This document shows, in pieces, positions 20,601 through 25,000 of a stretch of DNA of 25,000 nucleotides. Each line of letters opens with the position of its first letter. Within the stretch, counting starts at the first letter, position 1. The stretch is from Owenia fusiformis (lineage: Eukaryota; Annelida; Polychaeta; Sabellida; Oweniidae). The notes under the pieces were generated by a model. It did not search any database. It saw only the letters and a program-made list of their open reading frames with translations, and was not told the origin of the DNA. The position numbers and the translations under genes are program-made. Location of the stretch: the NCBI GenBank assembly GCA_903813345.2, contig CAIIXF020000152.1:1-25000 (forward strand). Reading direction: 5' to 3'.

Positions 20601-21296
20601 CCTCTACAACATGTGAAATTATGAAAGGATTCCTGCAGCTAATAAGGGAAATATAGCCGGTTGCAAGGGTTCACTTTTTTGGACCACCCTGTATATTGAA
20701 TGATATTTCTTGAGAAGTAAATTGTTGTTTATATGGGAAATCATGGGATGATAGATAACGGCTATCTGTTTTTGCTAGGATACTTATTATATGACTCGCA
20801 GCAGGGGGTTAATTATTGATCGAAACTTTATATAGATTTAAGTGACGGACCACAATGGCATATTCCCCGACTCATCCTTTACCTCGTCTAATTGGTTTTG
20901 ATATTCATAATAATATTTTGTTTTTTCTCTATAATCTAGACATGTCGGGGACTTAGGCAACATAATCGAAGATCAAGATGGATTAGCTAGTGGATTTTTT
21001 GTTGATAGTCTTGTCTCATTGACTGGTCCATTCAGCATCATGGGGCGAAGTCTTGTGGTAGGTATGAAAACCGTTGAAGACAGAACGATCTGATGACTAT
21101 ATGAATGATTCACTATTTGGTGTTAAGTGGTAACAATTTACACTTGATGTTACAGGTTCATGTTAATGAAGATGATTTGGGACTCGGAGGGAATCCTGGA
21201 AGTTTAGTAACTGGGAACGCAGGTGGTCGACTTGCATGCTGCGTAATATTTGCCAGCGATGGGCACTTCTACCTGAAGCCGCGATGGGGCCGGTGA
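11609..21296 (+). CDS. ecSOD: Secreted Cys-rich/Cu-Zn superoxide dismutase fusion (copy B, 8 exons)
   Basis: Predicted to dismutate superoxide to O2 and H2O2 outside the cell. Join 11609-11632, 11928-11974, 12129-12217, 13355-13531, 14345-14485, 15047-15314, 20940-21057, 21156-21296: 1005 nt, 334 residues plus TGA, with every junction GT-AG and phase-matched. Residues 1-21 or so form a signal peptide. Residues 25-159 carry Cys-rich modules. Residues 165-325 are the SOD domain: Cu ligands H214, H216, H231, H290; Zn ligands H231, H239, H250, D253; disulfide C225-C316; active-site R313; second signature [12 protein letters not shown]. Sequons lie at N120, N178, N190 and N207, fitting secretion. 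The SOD assignment is near certain. Fusion of the Cys-rich part to SOD rests on phase agreement and conservation of the same exon order in copy A. The alternative is two transcripts, with SOD starting at the intronic ATG 14980. Confidence 0.82.
11928..11974 (+). CDS. ecSOD: Copy B exon 2: hydrophobic core of signal peptide
   Basis: Acceptor TTGTTCTAG and donor GTGAGT bound 47 nt encoding [15 protein letters not shown] plus two bases of a Phe codon. The phase-2 donor matches the phase-2 acceptor of exon 3. The peptide is a good h-region followed by small residues and a Cys pair, with likely cleavage near VCC/IPF. No equivalent was seen in front of copy A. Confidence 0.52.
12129..12217 (+). CDS. 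ecSOD: Copy B exon 3: first Cys-rich module
   Basis: Encodes residues 25-53 with four cysteines (C25, C36, C45, C51) around [13 protein letters not shown]. The acceptor is CTTATAG and the donor AAAG|GTTATA, leaving phase 1. The copy A counterpart is one codon longer and otherwise very similar, so protein-level conservation supports a real coding exon. I could not assign the module to a named domain family. Confidence 0.75.
12245..13260 (+). repeat. 24-bp minisatellite in copy B intron 3
   Basis: Same degenerate 24-bp unit (GGTCATTGAAAGTATGGCC core) as in copy A. It fills nearly all of the 1137-bp intron between exons 3 and 4, and edges and variant units are shared with copy A, so the array predates the duplication. 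Confidence 0.85.
13355..13531 (+). CDS. ecSOD: Copy B exon 4: second Cys-rich (VWC-like?) module
   Basis: Phase 1 at both ends (GTTTAAG acceptor, GTATTG donor). Encodes residues 55-112, containing Y68-M-K-V-G, W75, the pair CTC at 84-86 and C108. The pattern Cys, Tyr-x-x-Val-Gly, Trp, then Cys-x-Cys resembles half of a von Willebrand C or single-VWC module, but this is only a pattern resemblance. A proline-rich stretch (residues 93-104) follows. Copy A has an 11-bp deletion here. Confidence 0.75.
13708..14269. mobile_element. hAT-like MITE, 562 bp, in copy B intron 4
   Basis: Ends TAGGGTGTTTCATTTTTC and the complement GAAAAATGAAACACCCTA. Inverted similarity continues for roughly 200 bp per side, with a central unique part. 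Flanks GAGATCAC (13700-13707) and GAGAACAC (14270-14277) form an 8-bp target duplication with one mismatch, as expected for hAT. Copy A has a single uninterrupted AAGATCACCAATAAT at the equivalent point (about 4449-4463), an empty site. Confidence 0.8.
14345..14485 (+). CDS. ecSOD: Copy B exon 5: third Cys-rich module
   Basis: Phase 1 at both ends (GATTCAG acceptor, GAAA|GTAAGT donor). Encodes residues 114-159 with C114, the pair CKC at 137-139 and C158. It again has the Cys, Tyr (123)-x-x-Val, Cys-x-Cys layout of exon 4, so exons 4 and 5 may be ancient repeats of one module. Copy A keeps the exon open with one codon less. Confidence 0.75.
14595..14973. repeat. Two tandem palindromic elements, copy B intron 5
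   Basis: Orthologous to the pair in copy A: about 14595-14793 and 14797-14973, with ATTCGCGAATACAA-type ends. They lie directly before the region encoding the possible alternative SOD start. Confidence 0.7.
14980..15046 (+). other. In-frame intronic signal-peptide-like segment before SOD exon
   Basis: ATG 14980 opens [20 protein letters not shown], hydrophobic and in frame with the SOD exon that starts at 15047. Could be an alternative first exon giving a SOD-only secreted form. The copy A counterpart has ATT for ATG and a frame change, which fits plain intron sequence (polypyrimidine tract) or decay. I favour intron, with alternative use possible. Confidence 0.35.
15047..15314 (+). CDS. ecSOD: Copy B exon 6: N-terminal half of Cu/Zn SOD domain
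   Basis: Encodes residues 161-248 and enters in phase 1 after ACATTGCAG, matching exon 5. It contains the beta-strand segment [11 protein letters not shown], the copper motif [10 protein letters not shown], the disulfide Cys in DGCQNAWG, the bridging His in GHFNP and the zinc His in THG. It ends within the Arg codon before HVGDLG. The reading frame continues upstream through the intron to ATG 14980, a possible alternative start. Confidence 0.92.
15358..15395. repeat. Mariner-end-like hairpin, copy B intron 6
   Basis: Same GAGGGGCGAT...GACGCCCCGCTC hairpin as copy A at 5545-5580, with a few bases deleted in the loop. It therefore predates the duplication. Confidence 0.35.
16948..17020 (+). 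repeat. tRNA-like segment, possible SINE head
   Basis: TAGTTCAGGTGGTACAGCAT resembles a tRNA D-arm/A-box and is followed at tRNA-like spacing by CCCAGGTTTGGTTAG, a worn B-box. The anticodon stem does not pair well, so it is not a functional tRNA. It sits inside the foldback element, just before the tandem array at 17100. Confidence 0.3.
17100..17770 (+). repeat. Degenerate tandem array rich in TGACCT half-sites
   Basis: Units of very roughly 120-150 bp, each with a CTAGATATTGACCTT-like block, one or more TGACCT words, and ATCATTGGT-CACCAAA. It includes TGACCTTTGACCT (about 17625-17640) and TGACCTCAGGTCA (about 17667-17679). Confidence 0.55.
17771..18214. other. Central part of foldback element, no gene seen
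   Basis: No recognisable coding motif or repeat. A 64-codon minus-strand frame (17776-17970) has no domain and is not called. Confidence 0.4.
19197..19699 (-). mobile_element. Tc1/mariner-type element remnant, 503 bp
   Basis: Ends CAGGGTGTCTCAAAG and CTTTTTGAGACACCATG at TA dinucleotides. The minus strand about 19450-19250 reads [20 protein letters not shown] and continues [14 protein letters not shown]. This matches the style of the transposase C terminus behind the last catalytic Asp in IS630/mariner relatives (P-C-D-F-F-L-W-x-x-L-K). In-frame stops show it is dead, and most of the gene is deleted. Confidence 0.7.
19702..20691. mobile_element. Tc1/mariner-type non-autonomous element, 990 bp
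   Basis: Inverted ends CAGGGTGGTCCAAAAAAAG and CTTTTTTGGACCACCCTG, with inverted similarity continuing to about 120 bp (TCTAAAATTTTTGTTG against CAACAAAAATTTTAGA). It starts at the TA (19700-19701) that ends the preceding element and closes with TA (20692-20693). Copy A reads CTTTCTATATCGAATGATAT here with no insert. No transposase frame is present. Confidence 0.75.
20940..21057 (+). CDS. ecSOD: Copy B exon 7: SOD zinc-loop end
   Basis: After a TCTAG acceptor the exon completes Arg and reads [12 protein letters not shown], giving zinc ligands H250 and D253, then [17 protein letters not shown]. This matches the canonical Cu/Zn SOD order after the zinc loop. The donor GTG|GTAGGT leaves phase 0. 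A 5.6-kb intron, inflated by transposons, precedes it. Confidence 0.92.
21156..21296 (+). CDS. ecSOD: Copy B exon 8: C-terminal SOD segment and stop
   Basis: Starts after GTTACAG with [15 protein letters not shown]: copper ligand H290 and the DDLG electrostatic-loop residues. It continues with [12 protein letters not shown] (active-site Arg and disulfide Cys) and ends in a short aromatic/basic tail YLKPRWGR before TGA at 21294-21296. The tail extends past the usual C terminus of cytosolic SOD. Confidence 0.93.
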   Translation, partial: VHVNEDDLGLGGNPGSLVTGNAGGRLACCVIFASDGHFYLKPRWGR

Positions 21297-21424
21297 TAAA
21301 AAATTGATACAGATATGCTTATGAGTATTGCAGAAGATAGGAAAAAAGATGAACCTAAATATTCGATCATCTTTGAGTTTTGGTTCATTTCCTCCACTCG
21401 AGCTCCAAAATGTATTTTTACATA

Positions 21425-22644
21425 CAAGGGGCGATCAACAAATAACGCAAATAGAGCCCTATCTCAGACACTAATTTGAGTTAGAACACTAAACTTGATA
21501 TATACAGGGTGGGCAAACAAAAATTGGAACATTTTTCTATTTACTCAATTTTCTTTATTATTACAGTTCAGACAACAAAAATTCAGATAATGGTAAAATG
21601 ATTATTTGTGAAAATGTTAAGATAAAAATATGTACAGTATGTATGATTATTTTTGGCTTGTCATGGTCTTGATCTGTATACTGCGTGCGTCATGAAAATT
21701 TTCCAAATTTTCTCTGCTTGAGACATCATTGCATAAAATACAGCAACGTTTACAGTTACCATAGTTACAGTTACCCTAGTAACCCGAGGTATATGAAGCA
21801 GGTCTTACATATTAAGTAACAATAAGGATTTAGCATACGACAACCTAAGTCAAGGGCACCTGAAGTACCTAAAATATATGATGTCACAATTTTTAATAAC
21901 CATTTTCATGCTCATAACTAATGCCCAGTTCATGCTTAAATAGTGACAGTTTTATCAACCATAACCAGTTGCTCTACTTCTTTAATTATCTCTGCTGTGC
22001 GTGTTGTTTTTGGAACATCTGTACGGAAGCATCCTCTGCGGATCGTCGGCTTTTCAGAAATCGTTCTGTACTGTACCATCTGTAGACATTGTTTCGTCCA
22101 TTTTCATCACCAAATGACATCTTTAGTATCTCTAAGTTTTTTTACAGTGACTGTCTTCTATGGAGATCTGAAGTATTCAATTCAACCATTTTTCAGTATA
22201 ACTGATTTGACTTATTTGACTGATTACCTCAATGCCTGTGTCTTCTGTCATCCTATCGTTGGGTATCGACATGTTTTATGACAAACCTATTGTTGGGTAA
22301 TGCCATCACGATTAGATCACAAGTAGATCACATTAATTAACAGATACTTTTCAGAATTGATTTTCACCCAAATAACATCAAATCTGTATATGACTTAATG
22401 GTGTCTTTCAGACTCATTTTGAACAGCGATCAATACCTTATTGTTATGATTCACCACCTGCTTCAGGTGCCCAACCACGGGTTGTTATGGCAACCGTAAC
22501 TCCGACATCAATTAATATTTGTGCCTCAGATTTTGTGAAAATGATAATAAATGTTTGGTGATACGATGTATCAAATTTGCTCTAACTCCAATTCATAGTT
22601 TTTGAGATAGGGCTCTATTTGTGTTGTTTGTTGATCGCCCCTCG
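21425..22644 (-). mobile_element. Decayed mariner-like element, 1220 bp
   Basis: Ends AAGGGGCGATCAACAAA and TTTGTTGATCGCCCCTC, inverted over about 75-80 bp, flanked by TA (21423-21424 and 22645-22646). The length suits a mariner. The minus strand at 22290-21987 reads MSFGDENGRNNVYRWYSTER, a worn transposase N-terminal segment, also present behind copy A. A further CAGGGTGGGCAAAC end at 21507 lacks a recognisable partner and may be a nested insertion. Confidence 0.65.
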
Positions 22645-22649
22645 TACTA

Positions 22650-23040
22650 TGTGTTTAGTTTATATCGACAAAGAACTACACAACAGAACGTTTACAATAT
22701 TACAATTTATTACATACTGTATTCGAAAACACACAAATAACCTACAAATAAACATGTTTGGCATGGGGAATACATCCACCAGGGTATTAGCGACAGACGA
22801 ACCCGTTTGCGAGGTGAAGACAATATAATTTCTCCTCGTGATAAGGCTAAAGCCAGTATTCTCTATACGTTATATGTAATGAATAAGATATAATAGAGAG
22901 ATTTCGCACATAAGTGAAAGTACAACTTATACGTATACGTATACGTATAGTTTAAAGTGCCTGATAAACTATAAAATGCGCATGCGTCCAGGTGTTGATA
23001 AACTATAAATAGCGAAAACCCAGGGTTTGTCATCACAAGC
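22650..23040. other. Intergenic DNA, no gene seen
   Basis: Contains the left arm of an inverted repeat and a TACGTA microsatellite (22931-22949). A 69-codon frame at 22619-22828 starts inside the mariner end and is not called. Confidence 0.4.
22868..22955. repeat. Left arm of a 2-kb inverted repeat
   Basis: Contains AGAGAGATTTCGCAC and GTGAAAGTACAACTTATACG, whose complements appear in the same order at 24840-24915. It may mark the left end of an element of about 2.05 kb. Confidence 0.55.
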
Positions 23041-23044
23041 GGTA

Positions 23045-23186
23045 ATGCCTGGGTCACATATGCTCCGATCCATCGGCAGGCGCCCGCCCGATTGAGTGTT
23101 TTGTTCAATATTGTATTCAATTTTGAACAAAATACTCAATCGGCCGGGCGCCGTAGTGAAAATCGGAGCATATGTGACCAAGGCAT
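23045..23186. repeat. 142-bp GC-rich palindrome
   Basis: Arms of about 60 bp: outer CACATATGCTCCGAT against ATCGGAGCATATGTG, inner CGATTGAGTGTTTTGTTCAA against its near complement, around a short AT centre. Unusual GC content in the GGGCGCC-like part. MITE or structured RNA/DNA element; no target duplication was confirmed. Confidence 0.6.
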
Positions 23187-23189
23187 AAG

Positions 23190-24613
23190 CCAGGACGTGT
23201 TGAGCGAACATCTAGTGTTGATATTGAATTTACATGTAGCCAGATAAGTTTCCTTATTGGAATTACATATAGTTATTAGCAATACTTTGCAGGTGATATT
23301 TAATAAAATATGGGTATATATGAGAGAAATTGGCCATTTCGAACCTGTTGAAAGTTTGTGGCTCTCGGCTACACCGGGGAATTTACTTCCATGAGTACAG
23401 ACACAAATGTGGGGCTCCCCAAGAGGTACGCGAGAAGGTGACCTGGCATCAAATGTACGACTAAATGCTTCTATCGAGTAGACAAAAGAACGAATACGAC
23501 AATAAGTTATTGCAAACGACAATTCCGAGCTTTCATCTCACTGAAGTATTTTGAAGTGAAGAAAATATGATTTTTGTTTTGAAACATGGATTCAGATGAA
23601 CGTAACTTCATTCTGACAACTATTCAAAACTGAACAAAATTGATTATACGTAACAGACGATTTATTGTTTTACAATGTTTTGATCGGCTAAACGAATGAA
23701 ACCAAGAAATTATGACATGTAAATGGCAGTTTTGAAAAGTAAAATTTAAAAGTGACAAACACAACCTCCCTATCCACTCTTTATGAGCCCTAATATGTAC
23801 ATGCAGCAGTGGTAGTGTACAGCTTATTATCACACTACTGGGCTTTGTATTCTAAAGTTTGTTGTTTTTATAACAACACTGTTCACTCGACGTAAATGTT
23901 TTGTGTGTGCGCAGTCAACGATAATCATTGTTTTATCCCGGTTATATGACCTCGGCAATTATAACAAAACCGTACTAAACGAAAAAAACGCAAATAAGAG
24001 AAAGCTTTCACACACATATAAAAAATGAACTAGTCTAATCCGCCAGTATAAACTCTGTTATATACGTAGCCAGGTCGGACGCACACTTTAAAGGGTCATG
24101 TCGAACTATTATATTTACTAAAATCAATTTTAAATTGTACTTAATGGAACATAACTATTCCCGTTATAGAAAAGCTCCATCAACTAGAGACTGTGAATGC
24201 ACTGTCATCTGTACGTGTAGATTATGCACATTTTAATTAAATGCTTGCTTCCGTGTCCTTGTAGTTGTAGTGTATTATAAACACGATCCTTTAAAGTGAG
24301 TCATGATTCTTTAAAGTGAGTCATTACATAAACAAGTTGATTATTTCAATGTTTTCATGATCAGTATAAGTTCAATGAACTTTCAAAACGGTATTTACGT
24401 AGATGATAACGTATACAGTTGGATCTCCGTATAAAGATTTGCCTACATGTACATGTGTGTGGAACAATTGACCGCAAGCATTTTTTGAAATTAATTGGCT
24501 GAGTGGGAACAGTATCCAATCAAATACTTTAACCATCAATTTGAAACACCAATCAAACCAGTAGGTTCTAGCAATTCCTGGAAACGACCCATTCAGTAGC
24601 TCAACATATGACA
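23190..24613. other. Intergenic DNA, no gene recognised
   Basis: The longest frame is a minus-strand 128-codon stretch (23136-23522) that overlaps the palindrome arm and shows no domain, signal peptide or splice context that I recognise. TTCTTTAAAGTGAGTCAT-type words repeat near 24290-24325. Confidence 0.4.
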
Positions 24614-24615
24614 TA

Positions 24616-24836
24616 CAGGGTGTTTCATAACGAGCATCTCCAAAAGTCAATTTGAGAAGAGATGGGTCTATAAATCATGTACTAATATATGAGCCTATTT
24701 TATTCTAGACAAACACATTTGGATCAACTAAACATGCTACAATTCAAGAAAGTACAAATGGCATCCCTTTGACCTGTATGTATTACAGTCCGAGAAGACC
24801 TTTCCTGACGAAAAGCCCACATTATGAAACACCTTG
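24616..24836. mobile_element. Mariner-type MITE, 221 bp
   Basis: Ends CAGGGTGTTTCATAA and TTATGAAACACCTTG, flanked by TA on both sides (24614-24615, 24837-24838). No coding capacity. Confidence 0.7.
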
Positions 24837-24839
24837 TAC

Positions 24840-24915
24840 GTTTACCTATAAGTATAAGTATACGTTATAAGTTGTACTTTCACTAGGTGCGAAATCTCTC
24901 TATTGAATCATATAA
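24840..24915. repeat. Right arm of a 2-kb inverted repeat
   Basis: CGTTATAAGTTGTACTTTCA and GTGCGAAATCTCTCTAT are complementary to 22868-22955. Confidence 0.55.
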
Positions 24916-25000
24916 TAAACGGTTAAAGTGTTTATTGTACGGTATATATAAATGATTGCGACTCCGTTGAATAAACTTCATCATAGCATAAGGAAATGAA
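24916..25000. other. Window end, no gene seen
   Basis: AT-rich. AATAAA occurs at about 24970, but no transcript leads to it. Confidence 0.4.

Noticed and set aside
23136-23522. 128-codon minus-strand frame
   Set aside because: Longest frame in the right flank but starts in unique AT-rich DNA and runs into the palindrome. No motif was recognised.

Overview
This is AT-rich animal nuclear DNA. It holds one readable gene and a decayed tandem relative, both split into small exons with GT-AG introns, in a landscape crowded with cut-and-paste DNA transposons and foldback elements. No bacterial operon, ribosome-binding site or CRISPR array is present. A secreted-type Cu/Zn superoxide dismutase (SOD) together with mariner-type and hAT-type miniature elements suggests a marine invertebrate, perhaps lophotrochozoan. 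That placement is inference, and no species is claimed.

The main gene (copy B, + strand, 11609-21296) can be assembled by hand into eight exons with matching phases and an uninterrupted 334-codon frame. It encodes a signal peptide, about 135 residues of cysteine-rich modules (three exons, separated from each other and from the SOD part by phase-1 introns), and a complete extracellular Cu/Zn SOD domain with every metal ligand, the disulfide cysteines and the active-site arginine. Copy A (2924-6812, + strand) retains six homologous exons but has an 11-bp deletion with a premature stop, a 1-bp deletion, a His-to-Tyr change at a copper ligand, and no visible signal-peptide exons. I call it a pseudogene.

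Layout: 1-2870 is AT-rich DNA with a 300-bp direct repeat, two small hairpins and a possible LINE tail. 2870-6975 is copy A and its 3' flank. 6975-10130 is intergenic, with a Harbinger-like MITE, a 503-bp near-perfect palindrome with a 5-bp target duplication, and a mariner transposase relic. 10130-11608 is the presumed upstream region of copy B, with duplicated CACGTG boxes and a TATA motif. 11609-21296 is copy B. Its introns carry a 24-bp minisatellite (also in copy A), a hAT-like MITE, tandem palindromes (also in copy A), a 3.37-kb foldback element and two back-to-back mariner-like elements. 21425-22644 is a decayed mariner element whose end forms part of the gene's 3' flank. 22650-25000 contains more inverted repeats and a MITE, with no recognisable gene.

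Because A and B are paralogous, A supplies empty sites for the hAT MITE, the foldback element and the mariner pair, so these inserted into B after the duplication (or were lost from A). The minisatellite, tandem palindromes and mariner relic are in both copies and predate it. All exon boundaries are inferred from splice consensus, phase and A/B conservation. No transcript evidence was available.
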